DNA of 64,000 nt from Gilvimarinus sp. 2_MG-2023 (GTDB taxonomy: Bacteria > Pseudomonadota > Gammaproteobacteria > Pseudomonadales > Cellvibrionaceae), in contig NZ_JAUOQM010000048.1 of assembly GCF_030547685.1 (NCBI RefSeq), forward strand, positions 515,625-579,624, written 5' to 3'. Shown here piece by piece: positions 46,720-56,287 of the stretch. Each line of letters opens with the position of its first letter. Position 1 is the stretch's first letter. The position numbers were made by a program, and so were the translations under genes. A model generated the notes under the pieces. That model saw only the letters and a list, made by a program, of their open reading frames with translations, was not told where the DNA came from and searched no databases.

Positions 46720-47025
46720 GTGATTGAGCAACAACATCGGCTAAATAAGGGGCCACTGAAAACTTCCCAGTATCAATGGGGTAAATTCGCCCAACCTCGT
46801 ATGCAGCCATGCCCGGGGCATTATTGGCTATGCAATCCCCGCTTCACTTACGACGAGTTTTTGGTCATTTTTGCAAGCAGTGATTTTCCTATACAGCCCT
46901 CGGCGCTCATCTTAGCCCTAAGCCGCCGATGGCGGTTTGGTTTAACAACTCTCAGGCACCTCGGTTTTGTTCAAACCAAACAGGGACTTTTGCAGCCCCC
47001 ACTGACAGCTCTAAATGGCCTATAA
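46720..47025 (+). CDS. Possible small hypothetical protein (doubtful)
   Basis: A 101-residue frame with GTG start and no good ribosome site. The translation contains a basic Trp-rich part and no recognised domain or signal. It could be chance or a decayed gene. Confidence 0.2.
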   Translation: MIEQQHRLNKGPLKTSQYQWGKFAQPRMQPCPGHYWLCNPRFTYDEFLVIFASSDFPIQPSALILALSRRWRFGLTTLRHLGFVQTKQGLLQPPLTALNGL

Positions 47026-47264
47026 AAAGTAAACACTAAAGATCAGAACACAAATGACCGGCGAGACCCGCCCAGTGGCCAGGGCATCAAAAATATCTCC
47101 CTTAACCACGCTGACTAATCCTGAAACGACACCACCCCTTAAACCAGATGAATTTCGATGCGCACGATTAATTTAGTATCGGTATCTTCGTAAAATTAAT
47201 CTACTGCGATTCGTTACTTACTCAGGTTTGATGCGACGAAAGTCATGCCAGGAATTCATAATTT

Positions 47265-47310
47265 AAGGCTTGCCCTTTGTGACCGGTTTACGTGCAAGCC
47301 GGCAAGCCTT
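47265..47310. repeat. Perfect 10-bp inverted repeat
   Basis: AAGGCTTGCC (47265-47274) and GGCAAGCCTT (47301-47310) are exact reverse complements around a 26-base loop. No T-run follows on either side, so it is not a typical terminator. Confidence 0.6.
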
Positions 47311-47479
47311 ACAAAAACTTGGCTGCATCTTTCAAACGCTAGACCTCGTAAGTGCCAAAAACACCACGTCCTACACCGCTGCTAGCCCTAACTTCACATT
47401 TAAGTTATTCAAAACATAGTCGATAACATGCTAACCTCAGGGTGCCCCCCTAATTGCGACCTTATCAGATGGAAATACT

Positions 47480-49399
47480 ATGTCCATTAACCGAAAATTC
47501 ACACTCGGACTGATCGTCCTTGTCTTTGCTCTGATCACCCTAGCCGCCGTTTGGATCGTATCAATCGAAACTAGCTTAGCCAACAGCGCAGCCACGCGAG
47601 CCGCCGCTGAAAAAAGCGCACAAGCTTTAAACATGCTGACAATTACCAACACAATCATGTCTGAGCGGGTGCAAAGCAGCATGAATGTACTGGTGAAACG
47701 AGGAAAATCTCTAGGCACTCCCAGTCTGGGCGCAATCACTGAGGTGGCAGACCGTAAGGCGCCTGAGCTGTATTTGGGGGATGATGAACAAAGTAACAAC
47801 TACCGGTTGGTGGACGACCTTACCTCCGATATGGGGGGAACCGCCACTCTCTTCGCTTACGATGGGCGCGATTATATTCGAGTCTCTACCAACGTAAAAA
47901 AACAAGGCAAACGAGCCACAGGGACAATCCTGAACCCCGAGGGTGCGGCGTTTAAATCTATCGAAAACGGTTCGGCCTTTTATGGCCAGGTCGATATCCT
48001 AGGCTCTCCCTACCTGACAGGCTATGCCCCCATGCACAACCTGTCAGGTGACACCATCGGCATATGGTACGTAGGCTATTCGGCAGACTTAAGCTCCCTA
48101 AACCAGCAAGTGGCGAGCGCTCGTATATTAGAACAAGGATTTGTCGCCATTTTAGATAACAAAGGTCGACTTCGGTTCCACTCCGACAATCACAGCAAAA
48201 GCGATATTGAATCCATACTCGCCGCCCCTAACGCCTGGAATCTAAAACAGACTGAATTTACACCATGGGGTTACACCATTGTCACCGCTTACTCCAAAAA
48301 TGAAGTCGCAAGTGTTGCCCGAAATGTTTCAGCCAAAGTCGCAGCAGCTGTCGCACTGTCTGGCTTGCTGGTCATTGGCTTAGTGCTCGCGCTACTCAAA
48401 GTATTTGTCACCCGCCCCATGCAACATTTAATTAATGCCATCAAAAGCATTACCGAGGGCAATGGTGACCTCACGGTCCGGCTCGACAGCGCAGGCAAGG
48501 ACGAATTTGGTGTTGTTGCCAACGAATTTGATCAGCTAATGGAAAAATTTCAAAATACCATCCGGGCAATCACCGACTCTTCCGGCCAACTGCTCGACTC
48601 CGCCGATTCTCTTACCCAAATAGCCAAAGACTCAAAAGCCTCCGTAGAACAACAATATCAAGGCATAGACAGTGTTGGCGAAGCCATGCTGCAAATGAGC
48701 TTGGCAGCTCAAAACATTGCCAAAAGTACCAGCGATGCAGACCAATTAGCCAAAACTGCCAGCTTACAAGCCAATAGCGGACAAGACTCTTTACATCATA
48801 CCATCGAGATTGTTCAGCAACTGACCCAGAGCACGCAGCAATGTGCCGACACGATCAACCAACTAGGCGAGCACAGTTTGAATATTGCTGGGGTGCTTGA
48901 TGTCATTAACAGCATCGCTGAGCAAACAAATTTACTCGCCCTAAACGCCGCCATAGAAGCCGCAAGAGCTGGTGAGCATGGTCGCGGCTTTGCCGTTGTC
49001 TCCGACGAAGTTAGGCTTCTGGCCACCCGAACACAAAACTCCATTGGAGATATACGTGAACAAATAGAGAAGCTGCAATCGGGAGCGCAAGAGGCCACCC
49101 GAACAATGGCTGAAAATCGAAACATTACCACTCACTTAGCAGAAAAAGCGACAGAGTCTGGCCAAGCTATTGGCGAGTCAATGAAGTCTGTCAGAAATAT
49201 TTCAGCGCTTAACACAGAAATAGCCAGCGCGTCAGAAGAACAAAGCCATGTATCCGATGAGATCAATCAAAACGTCGAAAACGTTAAGCAATTAGCGCTG
49301 CAAAGCTCGGAGCAAACCGAAGCTACCCGGCGCGCCGGTGATGCCCTAATGAACCTAGCCGAACGGCTAAAAGAGCAGCTGAGCCTTTATCGCGCATAA
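47480..49399 (+). CDS. Methyl-accepting chemotaxis protein with Cache sensor
   Basis: A 639-residue chemoreceptor. Order: membrane span 1 (about 8-30), periplasmic Cache-type sensor (about 35-275, with [39 protein letters not shown]), membrane span 2 (about 278-302), HAMP (about 303-358) and the signalling domain with hairpin tip [19 protein letters not shown]. The Cache3-Cache2-like pattern suggests a small-molecule ligand, unknown here. It stands alone, with its own promoter region upstream. Confidence 0.95.
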   Translation: MSINRKFTLGLIVLVFALITLAAVWIVSIETSLANSAATRAAAEKSAQALNMLTITNTIMSERVQSSMNVLVKRGKSLGTPSLGAITEVADRKAPELYLGDDEQSNNYRLVDDLTSDMGGTATLFAYDGRDYIRVSTNVKKQGKRATGTILNPEGAAFKSIENGSAFYGQVDILGSPYLTGYAPMHNLSGDTIGIWYVGYSADLSSLNQQVASARILEQGFVAILDNKGRLRFHSDNHSKSDIESILAAPNAWNLKQTEFTPWGYTIVTAYSKNEVASVARNVSAKVAAAVALSGLLVIGLVLALLKVFVTRPMQHLINAIKSITEGNGDLTVRLDSAGKDEFGVVANEFDQLMEKFQNTIRAITDSSGQLLDSADSLTQIAKDSKASVEQQYQGIDSVGEAMLQMSLAAQNIAKSTSDADQLAKTASLQANSGQDSLHHTIEIVQQLTQSTQQCADTINQLGEHSLNIAGVLDVINSIAEQTNLLALNAAIEAARAGEHGRGFAVVSDEVRLLATRTQNSIGDIREQIEKLQSGAQEATRTMAENRNITTHLAEKATESGQAIGESMKSVRNISALNTEIASASEEQSHVSDEINQNVENVKQLALQSSEQTEATRRAGDALMNLAERLKEQLSLYRA

Positions 49400-49497
49400 T
49401 TCCCGTGTCATAAAAACGGTAAAAAACTGCGCAGCCTAGTGAAATGTGAAAGTAGCAACCGCTGGCAGCGCTGCTGAGTAAAAAAAGGAACAACCTG

Positions 49498-50316
49498 TTA
49501 GCAGAGTTCTATAGTCTCTGGACGCAGAATACTGACCTCTGCGGGCTTGATTAAGGTCCGACAATACTGCCCAGGCGATACCCCCAAAGTTTGCTTAAAG
49601 CGCTGGGCAAACCGGGTGCGCGACTCATACCCACACGCTATTGCCGCTTCGGTAACCGTATACCCTTTTTGCAGTACAGTCAGACTATATCCCATACGAA
49701 TATCCGCTAGAACCTGTCTGAACGAGCTATTTTCTTGTTTTAACCGCCGGTGTAATGTTGCGCGGCTAACTCCCAGCGCTTGCGCGACGGCCTCCAGTGA
49801 ATGTGCGGCTCCGGGATCTGCCATCAAAAAACGGGCAACACGATCACGCCAGGTAAGCTCCTCACCGGGAAACAACAAGGTTAGCTTGTTGGCCTGGCGC
49901 AACTGGGCAAACAAAGCCAGTGCTAAATGCTGTTGGGCGGTCTCATCCACTCGGTGCGACACACCATTAACCAGAGCGTCAAAACAAAATGCCAACGCCG
50001 TGTTGGCGCCCAGACACGGCGCCTCCACGGCGGGCACAGCCTCGGTCAGCCACTCCCCCGGCGGTTGCGCTAAAAAAGACAGAGTCACCGACTCAAATCC
50101 CCGATCACCTGGTTGATTAACAAACGTCAGCGATTGGCCTGCCGATAATGCCAACCAGCGTCCAGGGGTCACCTCTACCCGCTCACCGCGCCACACAAGC
50201 GATTTACTGCCACGCAGCACCCGCACCAGTGTCGGCGCGGGTATATAGACATTGCGCAGAAGTTGTTGCCGCTGCCCCTGGTAGCGAGTGATGTACACCG
50301 CGTTCTGGTGAGCCAC
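49498..50316 (-). CDS. AraC family transcriptional regulator
   Basis: A 272-residue regulator. The N-terminal cupin-like sensor region (about 10-150) is divergent; two HTH motifs lie at about 165-262: SLEAVAQALGVSRATLHRRLKQE and VTEAAIACGYESRTRFAQRFKQTLGVSPGQY. It starts 4 bases after the PEBP gene stop, so both are likely one transcript. The inducer is unknown. Confidence 0.92.
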   Translation of the reverse strand: MAHQNAVYITRYQGQRQQLLRNVYIPAPTLVRVLRGSKSLVWRGERVEVTPGRWLALSAGQSLTFVNQPGDRGFESVTLSFLAQPPGEWLTEAVPAVEAPCLGANTALAFCFDALVNGVSHRVDETAQQHLALALFAQLRQANKLTLLFPGEELTWRDRVARFLMADPGAAHSLEAVAQALGVSRATLHRRLKQENSSFRQVLADIRMGYSLTVLQKGYTVTEAAIACGYESRTRFAQRFKQTLGVSPGQYCRTLIKPAEVSILRPETIELC

Positions 50317-50320
50317 AGGC

Positions 50321-50848
50321 TTAGCGAGCGTAGGTAGCCGTCAGGGTATCTTTGGCGATTACCGCGCTATTGAGCTTATACCCTACAACCGCCGCCGGCG
50401 TTTCAGCACTGACATCCAACGCAGACGTGTTCAGCGCCCAAACCGTAAACTGATAACGGTGCATTCCGTGGTCAACCGGCGGGCAAGCACCGCCAAAGCC
50501 AGGGGTGCCGTAATCGGTTTCCACCTCCAGCCCTTTTTTCAATTTGCCGGAAATACCGGCGGGCAAGCTTGCGGTATCCACCGGTAAATTCACTACTAAC
50601 CAATGCCACCAGCCACTTCCCGTTGGGGCATCCGGATCATAAGCGGTAACAGCAACACTCTTGGTGCCCTCTGGCAGGTTCGTCCACTTAAGGTGCGGCG
50701 ATATATTATCGCCCGAGCAGCCAAAACCATTAAACTCCTGAGCCTTATTCAGCATATGCCCCTCTTGCATATCATCACTGTGAAGCTCTAGTGCGTGGGT
50801 ACTCGCAGCCATACAGGCCAATACCGTCAATAAACCAAAACGTCTCAT
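50321..50848 (-). CDS. YbhB/YbcL-type PEBP family protein, exported
   Basis: A 175-residue Raf-kinase-inhibitor-like (phosphatidylethanolamine-binding fold) protein. The signal peptide is cut near ASTHALEL. Conserved parts: FGCSGDNISPHLKW, SVAVTAYDPDAPTGSGWWHW and a GGACPP loop followed by HRYQFTVWAL. The periplasmic role of the family is not known. Pairing with an AraC regulator four bases downstream is notable. Confidence 0.92.
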   Translation of the reverse strand: MRRFGLLTVLACMAASTHALELHSDDMQEGHMLNKAQEFNGFGCSGDNISPHLKWTNLPEGTKSVAVTAYDPDAPTGSGWWHWLVVNLPVDTASLPAGISGKLKKGLEVETDYGTPGFGGACPPVDHGMHRYQFTVWALNTSALDVSAETPAAVVGYKLNSAVIAKDTLTATYAR

Positions 50849-51014
50849 AGATACATCCTTTATGTTGGTAAGTGGTATAGATGAGATAGTACGCGATTAC
50901 AGCAAAAATGTGACGCCGAGAAGTATCATTATAAGATGCAAAACCCATTATTTGATACTTTATGCGCTTATTGGTGGTTAATGTCGGATCGGGCCAAAAC
51001 AGCCCAGGCCTGCC

Positions 51015-51335
51015 TTAACGCCTTATAAGCACGCCTAACGTCAAAACCTTAGAAATACGCAGCTTTGGCGGCCAAACAAAAGTGGGGTTAGAGGCGAAAG
51101 GCTCCTTGGACAAGAACCCCTCGGTCTTTTTATCTCGCACAAACCAGCTAGCCGTGGCAAAGCTCAATATAAAAACGAGCAAAGTACCGGTAACAACGGC
51201 GATCATAATATGCCCATCGGTGGCAGAACCGAAATTCGCGGTAACGTTACTGACAAAAAGCAACTGTACCCCTACTATTAAATACGCCATAAGCCTTCGG
51301 CCCCACTTATCCTGAGCCCACTTATCCAAAGCCAA
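51015..51335 (-). pseudogene. Broken partial copy of AEC transporter gene
   Basis: The middle of this 106-codon frame (FGSATDGHIMIAVVTGTLLV, SFATASWFVRDKK) matches the intact AEC transporter encoded at 54831-55805 nearly residue for residue. DNA similarity is high from about 51091 to 51275 against about 55451 to 55637 on the same strand. Both ends are unrelated to the transporter and most of the ten membrane spans are missing, so it is a non-functional duplicate fragment. Confidence 0.8.
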
Positions 51336-51409
51336 GTAGTAAACCGAACCTGCCTATTGCACGTATACCAAACAAGCGCCAATACCCTGAACACACATTA
51401 GGACTCAAT

Positions 51410-51586
51410 ATGCTGTCACTCTTTCGCAAAGACCCCGCGCAAAAACTGCAAAAAAAATATGAGGCAATCTTAGAAAAAGCCATGTACGCCCAACGCAGTG
51501 GCGACATTAAAACCTACTCCCTGCTAACTGAGGAGGCCGAGCAAATTCGCGCAGAAATTGAAGCCCTGCAAGCCAACAAACACTGA
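51410..51586 (+). CDS. Small DUF6435-like protein
   Basis: A 58-residue soluble helical protein. MLSLFRKDPAQKLQKKY, then AMYAQRSGDIKTYSLLTEEAE and a Glu-rich helix, fits the short gammaproteobacterial family DUF6435 as I remember it. The ATG at 51410 has AGGA seven bases upstream. Function unknown; a coiled-coil is likely. Confidence 0.75.
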   Translation: MLSLFRKDPAQKLQKKYEAILEKAMYAQRSGDIKTYSLLTEEAEQIRAEIEALQANKH

Positions 51587-51903
51587 AAATATATCCTTCA
51601 CAGATCTCTACAAGCTCCGCCATTCTCTCAGATAGCGAGTAAAATCGGGGGTAAGAGTTGGGGATCCCAAAAATTTTCCATCAGAAAAATTGGGGGCGGG
51701 TAAAAGATCACGGTATTTTTAAACCGCGACAATTGAGTTTCCAATCTTGCCTGAAATAATTTTTGAGAGGTTATGCCCTTCACGAGCAGCAAACAATTCA
51801 AGACTCATCCCTAAACCCCCAAGGTTGGCGTCCGGTTTTATTAGACCACTACACACATGACGAGCTTAGGGATCGTAAGGAACTTTCTTACTGAGAGAAA
51901 AAT
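51587..51903. other. Intergenic region, nothing recognised
   Basis: An imperfect stem between CCCAAAAATTTTC (about 51666) and GAAAAATTGGG (about 51685) lies behind the small gene and might act as a terminator. No open frame of note. Confidence 0.4.
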
Positions 51904-52836
51904 CTACTCAGACCTGGAAGATAGATACATGACATTTTTCTTAATACACTCATTGTGACTGACAAGATGGGACCCCCACCCATCCCAACCCTTGGCCGCC
52001 ATTGATGCTAATGCCAGATTGTTTAGGTTTTCAACAACCTTGGGTGCAGAATCGTTGAAAGGCTTCAGCCGTCTTTTCACTCGCTCATCATTGAGTTTTT
52101 TATAAATATTTGCTGCAATCCGTTCTATCTCATCATAATCACTGGCATCAACATCAGTGACTGCCCTGCCCTTTCTGAGGCGGTAGACCGTTCCTTCAAT
52201 ATGCATGTAATCACCTCTCAACGCGGTGAACTGGTGCCAGGCAAGCGAGCGCAAATACATCTCTTTTGCTTTATCCAGCTGCCCAGATTCTTTAAAAGCT
52301 CTTGCCTTGGCTTCATAAGCTAGCATTATAGGAAGCAAAGAAGGCCCGGTTGAGCCATAAACAGCGGATTCATACGCAGCTTGTAGCTTAATATCGTCTG
52401 CACCACTTGTAGCAAGCACTGCCATTGCGGTGGTGTCACCTTGATTCATTAATTGTTCTAATGTGTCTTGGCTATATGATGAATATGCATTTTTATTTTC
52501 CATGATATAACCGTGGTCTTTTAACCAACTATCGTGGTCTTCTTTAGCTTTTTTATTGGCCTCCTCTGTCAGTTGTATGCTGTTGCACCACTGCGAGTCA
52601 TAACTCATGTTATCTTCAAAAATATCACTATCCTGCTCAGGCGGATTGAGTCTCACCTTTTCCACACTGTGACTGGCACTATCAACTCTACGGCTAGGCA
52701 TAGAGCTTGGCAATCTAGAATCATGTGCCCGATACTTATTGGGATTCCCCAATGAGAGTTGATAATTAAGAAAATACCAACCGAGACCACAAATACATAG
52801 CGCGGCTACGCTCGCAACAACCATCTTAGCCTTCAC
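51904..52836 (-). CDS. Membrane-anchored protein of unknown function
   Basis: About 310 residues. A GTG at 52836 is preferred because AGGAGG lies seven bases before it; the ATG at 52863 has none. One N-terminal membrane anchor (AKMVVASVAALCICGLGWYF) is followed by a soluble, mainly helical part; the segment LPIMLAYEAKARAFKESGQLDKAKEMYLRSLAWHQF looks like a tetratricopeptide-type helix pair. No family recognised. The base composition is lower in GC than the housekeeping genes, so recent acquisition is possible. Confidence 0.65.
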   Translation of the reverse strand: MKAKMVVASVAALCICGLGWYFLNYQLSLGNPNKYRAHDSRLPSSMPSRRVDSASHSVEKVRLNPPEQDSDIFEDNMSYDSQWCNSIQLTEEANKKAKEDHDSWLKDHGYIMENKNAYSSYSQDTLEQLMNQGDTTAMAVLATSGADDIKLQAAYESAVYGSTGPSLLPIMLAYEAKARAFKESGQLDKAKEMYLRSLAWHQFTALRGDYMHIEGTVYRLRKGRAVTDVDASDYDEIERIAANIYKKLNDERVKRRLKPFNDSAPKVVENLNNLALASMAAKGWDGWGSHLVSHNECIKKNVMYLSSRSE

Positions 52837-52920
52837 TTGTAGTCCTCCTACAGAAAATCGCAATTTTGACTGAGCTCAGCCTGCTTACACCTTAAAAACT
52901 GACACTGGCATATTCTCTAA

Positions 52921-52951
52921 CATATTTGAGGACATATTTGAGGACATATTT
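52921..52951. repeat. 12-bp tandem repeat
   Basis: CATATTTGAGGA occurs twice in tandem followed by CATATTT (about 2.6 copies). It lies in the promoter region of the plus-strand surface protein. Confidence 0.85.
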
Positions 52952-53030
52952 CTCCCCTCTAATTAGAGGGTGGTCAACCCACAAGAGCACTTGCAAAATA
53001 TCGTTTCTTGACAGTATAAAGGGAACGGGC

Positions 53031-54548
53031 ATGGCTCAGCGGCACCTATTAATCATCGCACTAATAACAACACTCGCCAGTGGTTACACATTTGCCGATG
53101 CTATCGAAAACCCGGCAGGCAGCGGCAACTGGACCATTAGTGGCACCAGCGGCCCTAGCGACCATTACTTGATTGACGGGGGTACTGACCCCAACCCCAC
53201 AATCACTGTGGACGCTACAACCGATATTGCAATCAACTCCTTCACCTTGCCTTTTATAAGCATAGCGGCACCAGATTACACCGTAAATATCGCTTCCGGC
53301 GCTAAAATGATCAACTCGAATTCTGGCGGATTGTTTACACTCGAAGCCGGGCATACAAACTTCAATATTGCCGGAGAGTTATCGGGAGGCGACTATAGAG
53401 TAATCGCTGCAAACGTGGCCGGCGCCCCAAGCTGGAGCATCAACCTAACCGGTTCAGCCATAAGTACACATAGTAATATACTGCTTCTCGGCCAGGGCGG
53501 AAATGACTCGCTCACATTAGAACCCGGTAGCACGCTGGCCTCAGGTGGGGGAAGTGTCACTTTAAGAGGCGGGACCGATACCGTTACATTTAATGGCGGG
53601 ACCATGAATAATGTAAGCGGCTTTCGCTTCGAAGATGGTGACGATCAGCTGGAATTGAATTTTGCCCCATCAAGTACAACCCGATTTTTAGGCGGCAGCG
53701 GAACGGATACGGTTACTCTGACCAACAATGGTAGCTATACACTCGACACACTGGAGTCAGGTTGGGAAGTGCTTACCATGAACGGCTCCAGCTGGACCCT
53801 GACCGGCACCACCACCAACACCTTCAGCAATGCCATTAACCTGAACAGTGGCAACCTCACCCTGAGTAATACTGCCGACATCACAATAGCCGGCGCTCTA
53901 ACCGGAGCAGGTACACTGACCAAGTCTGGCGGTCATACATTGTTTTTAACGGGAAGCAGCACACACACCGGCTTAATCGATATTCAAAGCGGCCAACTTA
54001 CGGTTAATGGCAGTACAACCTCAAACATTCAAATTAGCGCTACAGCGCGCCTTGCCGGTGGCGGCAGCTTGGGGTCTGCGCAAATGAACGGCACACTTGC
54101 TCCCGGCAACTCACCGGAAACGCTCACCGTTAACGGTGACCTCGATCTGACAAGCACATCTGTGCTGGAGTTTGAGTTGGACACCTCAGGCACCATCGGC
54201 AGCAGTGTCAACGATTTGGTGGAAGTGAACGGCAACCTAACTCTGGATGGTACACTCAACATCACCGATTTAGGCAACTATGGTCTCGGTACGTACCGAT
54301 TAATCAACTACACAGGCTCACTGAGCGATAACGGCCTCACAATTGGCAGCCAACCCAATGGTTTTTCCGGCAGCATAGACACAAGTACTGCCGGTCAGGT
54401 GAATTTAATCGTTAGCGCTTTAGGTACTAATACCAGCGGTAACGTCCACGCGCTTCCAGCTATTGGTATCCCAGGGCTCGCACTACTGATTTTTACCTTA
54501 ATTTTAACGGGGCTAGCCGCGGTTCGGCACGGAAAATTAACTCGGTAA
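53031..54548 (+). CDS. Secreted beta-strand-repeat protein with C-terminal sorting-like tail
   Basis: A 505-residue protein. The ATG at 53031 opens a signal peptide (MAQRHLLIIALITTLASG...FADA). Residues about 30-440 are Gly/Thr/Ser/Asn-rich beta-helix repeats; GALTGAGTLTKSGGHTLFLTG followed by IDIQSGQLTVNG is the autotransporter-associated beta-strand repeat. There is no autotransporter barrel. The end, LPAIGIPGLALLIFTLILTG plus a basic tail, looks like a PEP/IPTL-CTERM type sorting signal: Pro-rich start, one membrane span, basic end. It is therefore probably an exosortase-type or membrane-anchored surface protein. Confidence 0.72.
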   Translation: MAQRHLLIIALITTLASGYTFADAIENPAGSGNWTISGTSGPSDHYLIDGGTDPNPTITVDATTDIAINSFTLPFISIAAPDYTVNIASGAKMINSNSGGLFTLEAGHTNFNIAGELSGGDYRVIAANVAGAPSWSINLTGSAISTHSNILLLGQGGNDSLTLEPGSTLASGGGSVTLRGGTDTVTFNGGTMNNVSGFRFEDGDDQLELNFAPSSTTRFLGGSGTDTVTLTNNGSYTLDTLESGWEVLTMNGSSWTLTGTTTNTFSNAINLNSGNLTLSNTADITIAGALTGAGTLTKSGGHTLFLTGSSTHTGLIDIQSGQLTVNGSTTSNIQISATARLAGGGSLGSAQMNGTLAPGNSPETLTVNGDLDLTSTSVLEFELDTSGTIGSSVNDLVEVNGNLTLDGTLNITDLGNYGLGTYRLINYTGSLSDNGLTIGSQPNGFSGSIDTSTAGQVNLIVSALGTNTSGNVHALPAIGIPGLALLIFTLILTGLAAVRHGKLTR

Positions 54549-54830
54549 AATATTAAGAACGTTAAAATTGGTTTCACCGAAGGGCAAAGAATTTTGGCCG
54601 CATGAGTACATACATTAGAATATGGCCTCAAAATACTTTGCCCTATATTCCCTATCACCAAACCGATACAGGGCATGGGGCAGCACTCTGGCAAACAGAA
54701 AGCGTCAAGGTTTGGCCGTTAATACGACGTTATAACTGTAAATGTGACTCACATTTCAAGACCTAATTTCGGCATCCGCACAACGCCCTAAACAGCCCCC
54801 GGAACTCGCCGCCATGCACAAAGTAATCAC

Positions 54831-55805
54831 CTAAAGCGTCGGGGCAAACGCCTCGACAAGCCACAGCCCGACGGTAAGGCTCACCAAGCCGAACAGCGTT
54901 GTTTGCACAATCATGGTCGCCGCTAAAGCGGCATTGCCGCCCATGCCGCGAACCATCACAAAGCTTGCTGTAGCGGTGGGGGCAGCCGCCAATAAAAAGA
55001 CCACCGCAACCGCATCGCCCTTAAGCCCCAATAGTAGCGCCAGCGCCACCGCTATGACTGGCGAGATCAACAGCTTCCAGCAGCTAGCGGCCAGAACGCC
55101 GTCGCCCATTTGGCCCAGCGATTTCATATTAAGCGATCCGCCGACGCACAACAGCGCCAGCGGCAAAGACATGTCTCCCAGATAGCCCCCCGCGCGCCGA
55201 ACCGGCTCGGCAATAGACGGGCCCCAAGCGCCGTAAATAAGCCCAGCGACAATGCCGATAATCAAAGGGTTGCGCGCAATGGCCACAAATACGCCGCGAA
55301 AACCGCGCTCGCCGTCTAGGTCCCGGTTGAGAGCGACTACGGATAAAACATTGTACAGAACGATGGTGACGGCCAAGGGCAGAGCCGCCATAGCGATGCC
55401 TTTTTCTCCGTAAGCATTCGCACAGTACGCCAGGCCGATAATAATCAAGTTGCCGCGAAAGGCCGCCTGGGTAAGAACCCCCCGGTCTTTTTTATCTCGC
55501 ACAAACCAGCCGGCCGTGGCAAAGCTCAATACAAAAACGAGTAGAGCACCGGTAACAACGGCGATCATAATGCGAGCATCGGTAGCCGAGCCAAAATCCG
55601 CGGTAGCGTTACTGAAAAACAAAAGCACGGGTAGCCCGACGGAAAAAACCAAACGTGAAGCGGTGTTGATAAACGCTTCATCTATCAGGCCCACACGACG
55701 CAATACCGCGCCCAGAGCAATCATCAGGAAAATCGGTGTACTTACCGACACCGAAAAAATAAAGGTAGAGAGTAGATCGCTGTTGTTCACGGAGGCTAGC
55801 ACCAA
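54831..55805 (-). CDS. AEC family transporter (auxin efflux carrier-like)
   Basis: A 324-residue inner-membrane carrier with about ten spans. FLMIALGAVLRRVGLIDEAFI near the start, then LPVLLFFSNATADFGSA, and GGSLNMKSLGQM with LLISPVIAVALALLLGLKGD in the second half are typical of AEC permeases such as MdcF-like proteins. The start is unclear (TTG 55805, GTG 55802 or GTG 55790; none has a good ribosome site). Substrate unknown, perhaps an organic acid. A broken copy of its middle lies at 51015-51335. Confidence 0.88.
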   Translation of the reverse strand: MVLASVNNSDLLSTFIFSVSVSTPIFLMIALGAVLRRVGLIDEAFINTASRLVFSVGLPVLLFFSNATADFGSATDARIMIAVVTGALLVFVLSFATAGWFVRDKKDRGVLTQAAFRGNLIIIGLAYCANAYGEKGIAMAALPLAVTIVLYNVLSVVALNRDLDGERGFRGVFVAIARNPLIIGIVAGLIYGAWGPSIAEPVRRAGGYLGDMSLPLALLCVGGSLNMKSLGQMGDGVLAASCWKLLISPVIAVALALLLGLKGDAVAVVFLLAAAPTATASFVMVRGMGGNAALAATMIVQTTLFGLVSLTVGLWLVEAFAPTL

Positions 55806-56287
55806 GATATGAGTGATTTGTTAGGTTCCGCTTTTTGCGGAGGTTTTGTCAAGGTAAAGGCTGTGGTTTAAAGGGTTAAGCTTGCCGTGAGTGTGTCTGG
55901 GTTGAGTTGGTTTTGTTCGTGGTCATTTTTTATTCGAACCGAGACTGGGAACAGCGCAGCCTAAAAAATTAACTGCCCCCCGGTTGACGGGTAACGAGTA
56001 ACGGGGGTGACGAGGTCTCCGGGATTCACAATTCAAGAGCTGCCCCCCTTCCGGTACATTGATCCCGGCCCTACTGATCCATATCTCGCGTACCGAAATA
56101 GAAAATTTTCTCCGGTACCATTGGCAAAACCTACATATTGCGCCACAATCTAGCGAAATCGCATAAATAAAAGTGCTCAATAAAACTCTAATGCTTAGAA
56201 AGTAAATAAAAAACCAGTAATTCAAAACAAGTTTTTTGACTATCTCTGAGCGATTATTCATTAAAACAATATATTTGAGGGATCAAA
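55806..56287. other. Intergenic region at left edge of the AT-rich island
   Basis: No reliable gene. The minus-strand frame at 55923-56261 is not protein-like. GTTGACGGGTAA at 55983-55994 recurs at 60418-60429 on the other side of the island. Confidence 0.5.

Larger units (their letters stand above)
46202..47479. other. 1.3-kb region without a recognised gene
   Basis: It holds promoters for the minus-strand lipoprotein and the plus-strand chemoreceptor. One weak reading frame at 46720-47025 and one perfect 10-bp inverted repeat at 47265-47310 are listed separately. Nothing else is recognised. Confidence 0.5.

Noticed and set aside
55923..56261. 112-residue minus-strand frame
   Set aside because: No ribosome site; half of the translation derives from GC-rich repeat-like DNA; no domain.
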